Shown: positions 47,394-59,998, counted from the stretch's first letter. The stretch is 64,000 bases of DNA from Plenodomus lindquistii (GCA_025504975.1 JANUWI010000011.1:1289867-1353866), one strand, 5' to 3'. Numbers and translations: made by a program. The notes: a model not told the origin generated them from the sequence alone.

Positions 47394-50300
47394 TCAGTCT
47401 TCAGATAAAGTGGCCTTCACCAACTCGCTCTTAGCTGCAATCTTGGTTGCCACATCAGCAAGTGGTATAGCACTAAGAATATCGAACACCGAGATATCAC
47501 TTCGCATCATCTTTTGAGCACGGTTGCGGATTTCAACAGCTTGTAAGGAGTCCACTGCATTAGAGTAAACGGGTTAGCCCTGGCCCCGTGGATCTTTGAG
47601 GTAGAGGAAAGGGGAGTGTACTCACCACCGTAGTCAAAGAGTGGTTTCTGAGAGTCGATATCTTCCATTGCGAGACCCATAGATGCGGCGATGATCTCTT
47701 TGATGTGGTCTTCCACAGCCACCGCAGCCTCTCTCATACTTGTCGCATCGGCCAAGACTGAACCGACGTCTCGCTTCGCCGAGCCATCCGCAAGGTGGGT
47801 CGCAACGTTGACGACTCGAAGCTCAAACTTCTTGTCTTTTGAGAAGCCTCCGGTACTTTCATTGTGCTCGATGCCCTCGCCTAAGCCCAGCACAATCTGC
47901 GCTGGTGCACTTCTTCCGTTGGTCGTCGAGCCTCGCATGATAGCTCGCATCACCACGCCGAGCTCCTCCAGATTCGTCTGAAGGCCGCGCCAACCATGCT
48001 GGTACCTACTCAGGTAGCTAGCGAGATCACCAAACTCACCAGCCTTTGTGAAATGGGACGAATCAGAGACTAGACCCACATCGATGCTTGTGGCGTTGAT
48101 ACCGAGATGAGTGCGAGCGTAGTGTGCCAACGCGTCCTCGAATGTATTGCCAGACGCATAGTTAGCCTGCGCAGTATTGCCGATGATACCGGTGATAGAG
48201 GATAAGAGAATGAAGAAAGGCTTGTCTTCAGGCGGAATATTGGCCAGCAGATTGCGTGAACCCTTCGTCTTGGGTTCAATTGCATGGCGCCACTGATCGA
48301 AGGACATGTTGTCAAAGATGCCGTCTCTCAGGACCATGGCTAATTGAATCACTCCTGCAATTCGCTTTCCGTTGGCTTTGAGTGCATCGAATGTCCGGGC
48401 TACGCTCGTAGCGTCGTTAACATCGCATTGGAATGCCTCTGCGCGTATGGAACGATCGGCTAGTCTCTGCAGATCGTCTTTGTTTTTCAAACCACCCGAG
48501 CGAGACAGGAAAACAAGGTGCCTTGCACCACAATCACCCATCCAGTCGGCAATGTTCAACCCGAGCGCGCCCAAGCCACCTACCAACACGTATGTAGCTT
48601 CACTATCAAGCTCCAACTTTTGCGATGTTGGCGGAGGCATGAGTACTTGGGTGGAATCTTCCAGGGAAATCACGACCTGCTCAGTCTGGATGCTCTGGAC
48701 CATAGTCGCAAGATTCGTAGGCGGAAGCACGAGTAACGGAGTGGGTCCTTGGAGATTGTACTTCTTGAAAGCCTGCTGGAAACTCTTGCTCATCACCTCT
48801 GGCCTATGTTTGATGACTGAAGCCATATCAACCCGGGTGAGAGTCACGTTGCCGATCGATGCTGGGAGAACTGCTCGAGAGCTTCCGCTGATGATATCCA
48901 CAAACTGGCCGAAGTCGCTCAGAACTTTCATAGCTCTGGCAACATGAGCACCTGAGCGCTGATTGACAATCAAATCGACTCCATGGTCCTCTGTGGCTTG
49001 TCGAACAAGAGGTACAAAGTTGTTCAGGGCCGAATCGAAGATATGCGCCCTGGGGATCCCGAACTTTTCCTCAATCATATCGCGCTCCGCCCGGCTTTGG
49101 ACCAGTACAAAGACGTCGGCCCCGGTAGCTTTTGCAACTTGTATCAGAGCCTGACCAGTGACGCTCGCTGCATCGTCGAGCAGCAAAGAGTGATGGTACG
49201 CTAGGCCAGCCACCTCAACAAGCGTATATTGTGCGGTGACCAGCGGCTGAACGAGAGCAACAGCGTCTTGTGCCTTGAGGTAATTGGGAAGTGGTGCGAC
49301 TAAGGTTTGATGCTGACGGACATGAGTCCTTGCTGTGTCTTCGGCGAACACAACGACACGTTGGCCAATCGCAAACTTTGTAACAAACTTGCCATAGCGT
49401 GAAATGAGACCGACTGCGTGACTAGCATGATCAAATGTTCGATCAGTTTCCACGTTGATATATTCGACCTTGACTTCGACTTCGTCTGCTTGGAGCGGTG
49501 TTTCGGCCTGGTCATCTGGGATCCACATGAAGTCCTTGCCGTTCCCAGATTTACTCGCTTTGAGTGAAACGTGTGAGGCACCGAGCGGGGTCAGAATTGG
49601 CTTCGCCGTCTTGTTTGCCAACTGCAACTCATAGTCCAAACCAATACTTTCAGTCGCTCGAGGCACGTATACCAGGCCTTTGCCTTCAGCGTATTCCATC
49701 TCCGCATCCTCTCGCAAAGAGTTTCGCCAGACATCGAGCAGAAGGTCCGAATAGAACTCGTTGGAAAGGTCTGCAGCCGCCGACAAATCTAGCGACGGCA
49801 AGATTGCCATGGGATATTCGTTGCGCAACACACGGAACAGACCTTGGCTTGTTGCAAAGTCTACGCCGTTGGACCAGCTTTCGAGCACGCTGCCGTGAGT
49901 CATCCAGAATAAATGCTTGACTCCAGAGACAAGCTTTTTGAATGCGCGAAACTGAGTTTCCTCCCACATGGAGACCAGAGGGCTCTCAATTTCAAGAAGC
50001 GAGATCACAGATCTTCCGCTGAATGAGGCTCCATCGCAAGCCTCGAGGTTTGAGCTCTCAACAGCCACACCTGATTTTTCCAGCTTCGACCGCAAGGTGG
50101 AAGCCAGCTTTAGCAGAGGCCCGGAAGGTGTGGGAGGTAAAAGGAGTATGACCGAGCCAGGTAGTCTAGTCGTTGGAGAACTGTTGGTGGCAGAAAACAA
50201 GACGTTCACTGCACCATCCTGGATGTAAGCAACGTGATTGGTACTCGGTAGAACGCTCTCAATATCCACTGACTGTCCTTTGTGCGTCAAGATTGCCAAC

Positions 50301-53300
50301 GGCGCGAGCTTTGTGAGTGTCTTGGCGTTACTAACGATGTTGGGTACTCCCAAGCCGATGATGAGGTCGTTTGCCTCTGGCGCCAGCGTCTGGAGTAACT
50401 CACTCTCTGGCAGCCACTTACATGTGATGAGCATAGTGTCAGTATCCTCACCGAGTGTAGCTCGCATTACCTGGTAGTGAGACTCTGATGTTGCGAAAGC
50501 GACGATTCTCTTGGGTCTGTATTTCCTAGTCTTGAGGCTGGTGAGGACGGTCATACTTGATTCAGAGTCATCGAACATGGTAACAAGCACTGTAAGATTC
50601 GAACTCTTGAGGAAGACCGAGTCGAGGCAGATGTCAATCGGGGTGCCGCTTGATAAAAGGCTTACGAGATCCTTACCGCTGGTTAAGAAGGACAGGTCGG
50701 GTATCCAGGTAATCTCGGCACAATTATTGGTAGCTGTGCTATCAGCCAATCCAGTAGCGTTCACTCCGTCTCCGGATGTGACCGTTCGAAGAGCGAAGTT
50801 TTCGATGGTAACCTTGGGTTTCGACCATTGCTCATCAGAGACCACCAGATCGCTCGTGATCTCATGTCCATCCTGCGACACCAAGCGACCGAACCCGGAG
50901 TACAACGTCCCGGGGTCCTTTGGCTGATCTCGAGCAATGTACATCTCCCCGATACTGTAAGGTACCACAGCTTCGTTCGCTGATCCGCCAGTATCTAGAG
51001 ATGCAATTACCAGGTGGAAGATGGAATCTAGCGTTGCTGGGTGGATGATGTGAGGCGTTTCGTGGTGCTCGGGCATTGTTGACTTGGTGTCGGGCACTAC
51101 TACCGTTCCGTAGGAGGCCTGGTGGGGTGGCACGGCTGTGAGAGACACCGTGTTACGAAAGGTTGGACCGTACTGCATGCCGATAGTGTCCAGATGCTGG
51201 TAGAACTCATTGACATCAACTGTGATGGAATTTGATTCATTGAGCAGAACCTTGCGATGATTCAGCTGTTTTTGCCAATTAATGTCCGCGCCAGTGTCCT
51301 CAACCTCGCTCGCCTCTTCCTCATACACGAGCGCAATGGAACCGGTACAATGTTCCACCAATGGCGAACCCCTTGTTGTTGAGAAAATTCTAAAGATCCA
51401 TGATCCAGCGACAGTGCTATGCGGTTGAAAACTTATGCGAGTTTCGACGGGAGCAGATTCATCAAGGGAAATAACGAGTCCTCGTTCGAACATGACGTCG
51501 CTCAATCTGAATCCTTTCAGCTTTCTTGAGGGATCACTTGTACGCTGTGCTCCTTCTATAGCCATGACAAGCATCCCGGCCCCTGGGTACAACACTGTCC
51601 CTGTGATTGTGTGATCTTCTATCCAAGGGTTCTCAGTGACACGCAAGAAGTTTCTCCACCGCGGCTCATGGCTATTTTGCAAATCTTCAGCCATACCGAG
51701 GAAGTCGTTGCGCGCATGTGGAGGAAATCGGTAAGATCGAGACGAGTAGGATTCGTGCCAGAAGCTCTTGGAATGGTTCCAGGGATACGTTGGCATGTCG
51801 CAAAGCATTTGGGTAGCTGTTCTGGTTGTTAAATGGCAGTTTATTGCATTCATATCAACTTTGTAACCTGCAGCCCAGAGTGTTCCTGCGGCACTCAGTG
51901 ATGTCTCAACCGCATCTTTTCCACGAAGAAGCATGGATGCGTAGGGTGCGGATTTGGCGAAACGGTTGTTGCTAGCGTCGATGATTTGCTTTACGGGCCC
52001 TTGAAGGGCCGCGTGAGGGCCAATTTCCAGAAATCCTCCCCATTGCACTGGCACTGAACGAGTGCCACCTGAGGCTACTCTTTTGTGCTTCAACAACTCT
52101 AAGAGACCTCTTGAGAACTGCACAGGCTCCCGCATGTTGTTTACCCAGTATTGAGCGTCCAGTTCTTTTGCAGAGCCCACGACTGATCCAGTAAGGGAAG
52201 AATACATTACTGGACGAGTCTCTGTCTCAGCTGGTTGTGTGGGAAAGATATCGCCGATCTGTGCAAGATACTTTCCTGACACTTCACTCATGTGAGGCGA
52301 GTGATAGGCGGTGAGAACTTTGAGTTTACGGGCGAATTTACCATCGTTAGAGATGATGGTCTCTAGCTGGTTGATAGCGTCGACATCTCCAGATATTGTC
52401 ACATTGGATGGGCTGTTGATGCAGGCTACAACCGCAGAACCGTGGGGCACTTTTTTGAGGTAATTTCTAGCCTCGTCCTGTGACACTCCAGCAGCCAACA
52501 TTGCACCAGGCTTAGTGACGGCAGCTGAAGCGATGCCCCTGACAAAAGCTAGTTTTATGGCGTCATGGTGGGTAAGAAGCGACGCAGCGTATGCAGCAGC
52601 GATCTCACCACTCGAATGTCCGATGGTGGCAGTTGGCAAGATTTTCCAGAAGCGAAGCACTTCGACTAGTGCGATTTGTACCACGGTGCAGAGCGGTTGA
52701 CTGTACTCTGGACGGTCAATGTTTGGGTTGCGAGTTGTCGTCAGCTCCTCGATGGCGTCCCAGCTACAGCCCAAAGCTTTGAGGTGAGAGTTTGAGTCAT
52801 TGATACTTCGGCGGAAGACGGGGTTATCGAATAACTCTCGCGCCATCGTCGGCCACTGCGCACCTTGACCGGTAAATACCATGACCAGATTGCTACCATG
52901 CCGTTGGGAACGACGAGCCACTGGAAGATCTTTCGACAACTTGTCTGTAAGCTCGTGCAGCGAGGACGCAATCGCGAAAGTCCTATGTTCGAGATGAGTG
53001 CGCCGTTGACCGAGTGTGTACGCAATGTTGTCCAGGAACCCTGTCTCATGTGCTCCTTGAGCGTCTTTTTGCAGCCAAGTGTTCAATTCCTCAGACACAC
53101 GTTTCGCGCTAGTTTGGTCTTTGCTGCTCAAAACGAACAACCGCTTAGAGACGCAGGAGGTATGATCGATCTCCCGTTCAGTCTGATTACCGAGGGTAGA
53201 ATCGAGTATGGCTGTGTTGTGCTTGCCAACCAAACCTCGTTCCTTAAGGTAGTGATGAGCATCGTCGAGAATGACATGGGCGTTGGCGCCGCCAAAACCA

Positions 53301-54660
53301 AAGCTGTTGACGCTGACACGACGAACTCCTGGAGTCTCCCATTCAACAACCCCATGCGGGAAAGTAAGGTGCCAGTCTTTTAGTCTCAGTTTCGGGTTCA
53401 CCATTTCCACGCCATAGGTAGGAGCGAGCGCTCCCTTTTCCATCAGCAAAATAGCCTTGAATATTCCTGCCAGACCGGCACACCCTTCTGTATGGCCCAC
53501 AGTCGGCTTGATGCTGCCGATGGGAAGAGGACTCCTTCCAGCCGCACGCCTTGCCGCGCCGATAGTCTTCGAGATAGCCGTGAGCTCAATAGGGTCGCCG
53601 ACTGGTGTGCCCGTGCCATGGCACTCAAAATACTCTGTGTCTGCCTGGTCAAGACCTGCGTCCTCGTATGTTTGGTTGATCAAATCGGCTTGTGCGTCAG
53701 AACTTGGCTGAGTAATACTGGGTGTCTTGCCGTCGGCGTTTACACCAGTTCCACGAATCACCGCGCGGACTGTGTCGCCGTCTCGAATAGCATCCGAGAG
53801 ACGCTTGACTATCAAGGAGCCAATACCATCTCCACGCCCGTATCCATTTGCACGGTCGTCAAAGGTGTGTGATATGCCCTCTGGGCTCAGCATGTGCATG
53901 GCGGACAGCTGGTGACTCGTGTTGGGGTTGATGATCAGATTGACTCCGGCAACTATTGACTGCGCAACTTGAATGAGCTTTCGTGTTGCCTTGAGGTAGG
54001 CCAAGACATACCAGATTGGTTTCTCCTAACCTAAGCGATTGACACGCGTAGTGGAGAGCATATAGCGAGGAACTGCAAGCAGTGTCGATTGTCAGACTTG
54101 GACCTTTGAGACCGTAAAACCAGGAGACACGATTAGCAGTCATTGCTTCGCTCAAGCCAGATGCAGCTGGGTGTGGGCTGTCGTAGATATCGTGCAAAGT
54201 GATCATCTCGTAGTCATTCGTCATACAGCCAACGTAACATCCGGTCCGGCTATTCATCAAATCATCAAGAATGATTCCAGCTAGATCATTATGGTCAGCA
54301 GAATGTCGCGATCGCTCATATGAGTAATGACGCACCATTCTCAATGCTCTCGTAAGTCACTTCAAGCAGCAATCTCTTCATAGGATCCATAGCCGCAGCC
54401 TCCTTGGCTGTCATGGAGAAGAATGGCGCATCAAATTGGCTGATGTCTTGCTGGATGAAGTAACCGTGTTCTGTAACAACTGCGCCTTTTCGATCTGGGC
54501 TGGGGTGATGCCAGTGTTTGCTATTCCATCTATCGCTCGGGACGGGACAATGACCAGTCTTCACTTTGCTGATGAGATCCCATAAGGAATCCAGCGATGT
54601 CGTGTCTCCGGCAAAACGACATGCTGCACCAACAATGGCAATGGGCTCTTGCTTATCCAT
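47394..54660 (-). CDS. Highly reducing type I polyketide synthase (2362 aa)
   Basis: Exons 54660-54336, 54280-54012, 53959-47626 and 47554-47394 join in phase; introns are 55-72 bp. An alternative ATG lies three codons upstream (54669). Domains: ketosynthase with DTACSSS (Cys177), ECHGTGTPVGDP and GHTEG; acyltransferase with VFTGQGAQWP and GHSSG (Ser647); dehydratase with H981 and D1176 in HPATLDS; an enoylreductase region; ketoreductase with GGLGALG (~1992) and the catalytic Tyr2132 in NYASG; a C-terminal carrier protein with VDSLQ (Ser2312). No methyltransferase glycine motif is visible between DH and ER, so the C-MeT domain looks absent or degenerate. The ER nucleotide loop reads DAASVTGQA where AAGGVGQAA is usual, so enoyl reduction may be lost. 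No release domain is fused; the divergent FSH1-type hydrolase may do that. Confidence 0.92.
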
Positions 54661-55121
54661 ACGGGTCATGGTTGAGGTGATTGACAAATTTGCCAGGTCA
54701 GCATGCGGCTGATAAGAAATGTACGACTGGCGACGCTTCAGGACCACTTGTAATGTCGACTCAATGCCTACAGCGGAGAGCTTCAAATATGTCAAGCTAT
54801 CTGAGTGTCCAACATCTCGCCGAAGAGGCTGAATCTCGTCGACGCGATTACACGTGAGACGGTGCGCACCCATCGGGAGCAAACATCAGCTCTGTGTGCC
54901 TTCAGCGAGCTAAGTCGGTGGCGTTGTCATACTCAAGCTCGATGCGGGTTGGCCGATTAGTGATCCCCAGAGGACCCGACCCATTGGGCCCGGGCCGTGC
55001 CAGATTAGGCGCTTACCCGACGATGCAAGATCACGGCTGAGTAACATACCTCCGATCAAAAGGGATACGTTCATGTTTCTTGCTGCTCCCTACAGCACTC
55101 GCCGATTTTCTCGAGAGAAAA
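54661..55121. promoter_or_regulatory. Divergent promoter region of the PKS and FSH1-like hydrolase genes
   Basis: 461 bp between the two start codons. A head-to-head PKS and hydrolase suggests co-regulation from this interval. No regulator site is identified. Two palindromic motifs of the C/G-rich Zn2Cys6 type may occur, but none is clear. Confidence 0.4.
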
Positions 55122-56006
55122 ATGAAGATCCTTTGTCTCCATGGACTTGGCAGCTCGGGTGCCATCTTCGAAGCGCAGATTGCGAATCTTCGACGCGAGC
55201 TAGATCCTAGCATCGAACTCGCCTTCGTTGACGGACCATTCGAATGTCAAAGAGGTCCCGGTACATTGTTTTGATTTTGAATGTGGCAAACCAACGCTGA
55301 CCAACATGACACAGGTATTCCCGAATATCACACCGGCCCGTTCTTCTCCTTCACCACAAACTACTCTCCTGCCCACATGGCAAAGGCAGTGGAATACCTG
55401 GAGAAACTCATCGAAGAAGAAGGTCCCTTTGATGGTATCTTCGGATTCAGCCAAGGCGCAGCCTTGACACTATCATATTTGTACTCGCAACAAGTAGCCG
55501 GCAAATCTATGCATATCAAGTTTGCATGCCTGTTTTCAACGGCAGCGCCGTGTAGTCCCGACTCCAGCATGGGAAACGCGATCATATCGAGGCTGCGCTG
55601 CTTGGAATATGATATAACAGATCAGGCGAGTTGCACCGGCGAAGAACTATCAGGCGAAGAGCAAGAGTTCGTGAGCGTACTACAGCAGACGATTGTCGAC
55701 GCAGCTCGGAACGGTGCACCTTTTCCATGGCTTGACTCGGAAATATATCGGAATGGAGATGTTGGTACCATCCCCTGTCTCATGCTGCCATCGTTGCTGG
55801 CCAAAAAGATCCAGATCCCAACTGTACATTGCTGGGGCTCGAACGACTTCAGGTATATGACTAAGATGGCGGAAGTAGCTCGCAGCATTTGTGACGAGTC
55901 TCTGGTAAAGACTGTTTTACACACTGGGCTACATGACGTTCCAAAGCGGGGACCTGAGATAGCGGCTGTACTTAGGAACATCGATTGGGCAATGACACGA
56001 GCATAG
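55122..56006 (+). CDS. FSH1/LovG-type serine hydrolase (276 aa)
   Basis: Exons 55122-55260 and 55315-56006 (54-bp intron, GTACAT, branch CTGAC, ACAG) join in phase. It is an alpha/beta hydrolase of the FSH1 family: MKILCLHGLGSSG opening, FVDGPFE, the nucleophile elbow GFSQGA (Ser92), a CWGSNDF acidic-residue region and GLHDVP with the terminal His. LovG in the lovastatin pathway belongs to this family and releases the polyketide from a highly reducing PKS. Placement head-to-head with such a PKS that lacks its own release domain makes an off-loading or editing role likely, but that is inference. Confidence 0.88.
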
Positions 56007-56029
56007 CGCTAGAAATGTTCGCTAGATGT

Positions 56030-58350
56030 GAATATTAGAACACTTAGTTAACTACTACTCTTTATGCCTTGTTACATCTTTAATTAGCTTAAAAGTACAT
56101 GTACTAATGTACTCTACGGGCGTGTTAGTTACACAGGCAAGTTAGTTACTCTACTAAAACTCTACTAAACTTTATATACCTATGTAATACCTTAATAATA
56201 ATATAATTTATAGCTTTTAAATAAAAGTAAAGTATAGCTTATGCTATAAACTATAAAATAAAATATAATTCTTTAATATTAAAGTACTATAACTACCTAT
56301 ATTATTTTTTAAAATAGTTTAAGTAATTAATATATAAAGAAGTAACTTTAATATAACTATAGACCTAACTTAATAGAGCTATTAAAATTAAAAGAAAAGT
56401 AATTATTAAATAATTTTTTAACTTTATAATAAAAGAATTTCTATTCTAGTTTATTACTAGTAAAAATATAACTAACTTTTTATTTAAAGTATATTACTAT
56501 AATTCTACTAGTAAAAGCTAAACTATAACTTTAATTAAATATTACTTTATAATTAGAATAAAGTTTAACTATAAATATAATTATAAATAAGCTTTTTCTA
56601 AAAACCTAGTAATTATTTATAATTTATTCTAGTTTATAAAAAATACTAATACTAAATATAGTATATATAATAAAAATATATATAATTTTAATAAAATAGA
56701 TTTTATTATACTATTATATATATATTTAGTAAATATAAATAGATAGATTTAAAAAAATACTAATACCTTCTTTTAATATAAAATAATAGAAAATAGAAAA
56801 AAAAATAATTAGAAACTACTATTAAAAAAATAAAAATTCTTTTTTTTTTACTTTTTAATTATTTCTCTATTATTTACTGTATTTTATTTTAAAAGTAAAG
56901 CTCTAAATTCTAATAAACTAGTTATTATAAAAATTAATTACTAAATGTAATTAAAGTTTATATAAAAAAGTAACTAGAAATAAACTATAGTAATATAAAG
57001 TATTTATATAATAAAATAGGCTATTTTTTTTAATTTTTATTAGAAAGAACTAGTTTTCTATATAATATAAAAAGTCTAGTCTATTTTAAAACTAGAATTT
57101 TATAGTCTCTAAAAATAGTAATATTAATAATAGATTTAGTTTTAACTAGTTAATATAGTTTAATATCTATATAAAAAAGTATACTATTAGTATAGTATTT
57201 ATATTTATAGTTATTAGTTATAAAAGCTATAACTTATTAAAATTCTATTAGTACTTTAAATAATATAAAACTATAATTTTCTATATAATTGTTTATTTAT
57301 AATACTTTATATATCTATATAATATATATTTTTTTATACTTTTAAAGTAGATATATAACTACTAAATTAAATAGCTAATTTATAACAAGATAATATATAT
57401 TATAAAGTTTAAATTTCTTCTATCCTTTATATATATCTATAAAACTATAATAATTTCTAGTAATATTAAAAAATAAATCTAAAGTATTAAACTAGTTTTA
57501 AAAAAAGATAGAGTTAATTATATTATATTTTAAAGTTTAGTTATATATTTTATTACTACTTTTTATTAATAATTACCTTTAGAAAATATAAACTTTAAAT
57601 AATACTTATTAAAGTAGAAATTCATTAGTATATAAATAGTTTACTATTTTTTATAGTTAGAATTTTTAAATATATATTAAAAAAGGCTATAATTATTATA
57701 TATATACTAGTATTAGTATTAAAAAAGATTATATAGCTTTTAACTACTAATATAACTATTATATATTATATATAATATAAAAACAAAGTTTACTATAAAA
57801 GTAACTTTATAATTAAATAAAAGCTATATCTCTCTATTTCTATAGTAAATATAATATCTAGTAATAGAATAAAAAAAAGCTAATAAAAGCTATAAATAAC
57901 TATAATACTATATATAGTACTATAAAATAGAGTATAATTTATAAGTATATAAAAATAAAGTAGAAATAGTTATAAAATAGTATTTAATATAGTTTTATTC
58001 TATATAAAGCTCTATTATACTATTTTAAACTAGAATTAAATATAGTTTTAGTAGAGTTCTAGTAAGTAATCTATTTATCTATATAATTTATCTATTTATA
58101 AAGTATATAAAGTATATTACCTCTAAGTAATATTTTAAACTAATATATTTATATATATTTTATATTAGTTTATTTTAACTAGTACTATAATTACATGTAT
58201 ATATATAGTAATAGATATTAAAAACATTTCTAATAGTTATTATATAAAGTGTAATTGCTTTACTACTTCTATATCCTATCTATTTAAATATTTACTAGAT
58301 ATTACTAGATCTAATAAGTAGTTTCCTCCATTTTAGACCTAGCTTATGAA
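56030..58350. repeat. 2.3 kb AT-rich block (probable RIP-mutated transposon remnants)
   Basis: Nearly pure A/T. In the sample 57721-57780 only about 6 of 60 bases are G or C; the Cs are followed by T and the Gs preceded by A, as expected after RIP. No coding frame survives. It separates the PKS-hydrolase pair from the truncated regulator and resembles AT-isochores of Dothideomycete genomes. Confidence 0.75.
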
Positions 58351-58575
58351 ATTACTTGCTTTGGGGTTCTTAGAAAATCACTCGTTTTGCGACGGACTGT
58401 TTCTCAATCCACCTATGCATGAAAAAATTAATTGCAGATGCAGTAACTAAACAATTGTATGCATAGGCTGATCCGGAATGTCTACGCAGACTCTTCTTCC
58501 TTGAGCTTATTCGACTTATGCAACAACATTTCAACCCAGCCTCATGTATTACGACTATCATGTTCTGCTTTCCTA

Positions 58576-59522
58576 CTAGGTGAGGTTCCTCAGTGTCATG
58601 TAAATTCTATTCTCTGCCTCTTCTAGTACTTCGATTTGTCCTAGCCATGGCTGACTTTGAGACCTGCCTCTGAAACCAACTAACAGAAGCTGAAATTCGC
58701 GGATCTGGAGCGACAGTAAGCTTTCGAGCAGGTGTAGCATCTCGTGCTGGCTAACGCGATACGAAGAAACGAGAATGTCAACCCCAATGGACTCTTCAAG
58801 CTGCGACTCCGGAGCTGACATTGCGACGTTGCGACGAAGCATAACCTTGTAGCAACTCGCAGCTTTTTCGCATATCTGACTAATCTGTCGTACCGCCATA
58901 GCGAGCAACATGTTCTGTTCAGTGCTTGATTCACAACAGTCACATGTCATGAACGACGCAAGCGTGTCGATGGCACACCGGATCTCTGCAAGTAGCATGT
59001 CGATGCGATTCTCGCGCGACGTGGACCGTGACGACAACCGCTCGAGGAATGTGATCGAACGCACCAGACAGTGACAACTGTTGCTGTTCTCCGGCTCCGA
59101 GAGATTGGGCCAGGTCGTGAGGGTTAGTGGTTCGCACGAGCCCGATAAAATGCTTGGATCTAGGGTCCATGCACAGTTGATATCGCCGTCCATCGTGTCG
59201 CAACTTGTAGCTGACGAGTTCAACAGCTGGGTCGTAAATTCTATGTCGGCAGTTGACCGTGGAGGCGATGTTAACAAGGTACTACAACTCGCCCCGTTGG
59301 GTGATGCCTCATATGCTACAGCCGTGACCGATTAGCCGAGCAGTTCCGGGAGAATAACGTGGGTTATCACGATATATAACCTCAAACTTACTCGATCCAT
59401 GATTGGAGTTGCTCTCCTTGCTTGAGTCTGTTTCGCCGTCCTCGCTGTGCTGTATTGGTGTTCCAAGGTTCCACGGCGTGGAGAGGAATTCGGTTATGCA
59501 TGGGTCGTCAAGAGCGCTGCTA
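58576..59522 (-). pseudogene. AflR-like transcription factor, N-terminally truncated at the telomere repeats
   Basis: Exons about 59522-59392 and 59315-58576 (76-bp intron, GTAAGT...TGTAG) give ~290 residues. The region SCHCLVRSITFLERL, then LLAEIRCAIDTLASFMTCDCCES, matches the C-terminal AflR-type regulatory domain of Zn2Cys6 regulators of polyketide clusters. Its counterpart there reads C..A..L..L / R..ID....L.C.CSQ. No binuclear zinc cluster is present: going upstream, the frame meets an in-frame stop formed by the first CCCTAA of the telomere array at 59525, with no ATG. So the DNA-binding part and promoter are missing. The C-terminus MTLRNLT ends at 58576. AflR assignment is family-level and moderately sure. 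Confidence 0.6.
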
Positions 59523-59524
59523 GT

Positions 59525-59641
59525 TTAGGGTTAGGGTTAGGGTTAGGGTTAGGGTTAGGGTTAGGGTTAGGGTTAGGGTTAGGGTTAGGGTTAGGGTTAG
59601 GGTTAGGGTTAGGGTTAGGGTTAGGGTTGTTAGGGTTAGGG
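59525..59641 (+). repeat. Telomere repeat array (TTAGGG)17-TTG-(TTAGGG)2
   Basis: Seventeen perfect TTAGGG units (59525-59626), one TTG slip (59627-59629) and two more units to 59641. The G-rich strand runs rightwards, so the chromosome end is to the right. The retroelement starts directly at 59642 with TTAAAGAG. The array is now internal. Confidence 0.98.
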
Positions 59642-59998
59642 TTAAAGAGTGACAGAGCCACTGAAGAGGAACTCGATTGGATTTTATTCTTTCTGTAAAA
59701 TGAAGACTCTAAATATCTCTTGTGAGGAGATACTTTTCGTTTCTTGTTGGATCTACAGAAAGAAACTCGTCAGGAGCGACAGGAGAGCAGTTTATATACA
59801 TCGCCTCGGGGGGATTCCCCCGATGAGTCTGCCTTGCCTCCGAGATAATCGCTGGGCTTGTCTCAGAATACCGGTTTTACAGTGGGACCGGCGGCAAGCA
59901 AAGGATATCGTTCGCTGGGCTTATCTGTAGAGATGTTGGCCCGAGGGGAGCGTGTTGGTATTCATAGTTCTGGTTAACCGATTAGGGTTAGGGTCAGG
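59642..59998 (-). repeat. 3'-terminal repeat of the Penelope-like element, proximal copy
   Basis: About 357 bp repeated nearly identically at 63644-64000. Four differences are seen: three substitutions (for example G59655/A63657) and a one-base indel in a T run. It ends with telomere-like ATTAGGGTTAGGGTCAGGG (59981-59999). Either a pseudo-LTR of one element or the 3' ends of two tandem elements. Confidence 0.85.
59693..59782 (-). ncRNA. Hammerhead ribozyme, proximal copy
   Basis: On the minus strand: core CTGACGA at 59773-59767; 7-bp stem II (59766-59760 with 59745-59739) closed by a 14-nt loop; core GAAA at 59738-59735. A 9-bp stem III (with one G-U pair) is formed by 59735-59727 and 59719-59711, and the UUA cleavage triplet puts the cut between 59710 and 59709. 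Stem I is 59777-59774 with 59709-59706, plus an outer 4-bp helix 59782-59779 with 59696-59693 across an internal loop, as needed for loop I/II contacts. It is a type I (open stem I) hammerhead. Such ribozymes are known in Penelope-like elements. Confidence 0.85.

Noticed and set aside
47400..54660. Numerous plus-strand frames within the PKS gene
   Set aside because: Antisense shadows of a single continuous synthase; none has recognisable domains.
59447..59698. Plus-strand frame rich in Leu-Gly
   Set aside because: It is a translation of the TTAGGG array, not a gene.
59780..59850. Second hammerhead-like motif on the plus strand (CGATGAGTC ... GAGA)
   Set aside because: It lacks the invariant CUGANGA and GAAA; only the minus-strand motif is complete.
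59649..59930. Plus-strand reading frame of 93 codons in the terminal repeat, also present at 63679-63933
   Set aside because: It is antisense to the retroelement and covers the hammerhead ribozyme. Its presence in both copies follows from the repeat. No domain was recognised.
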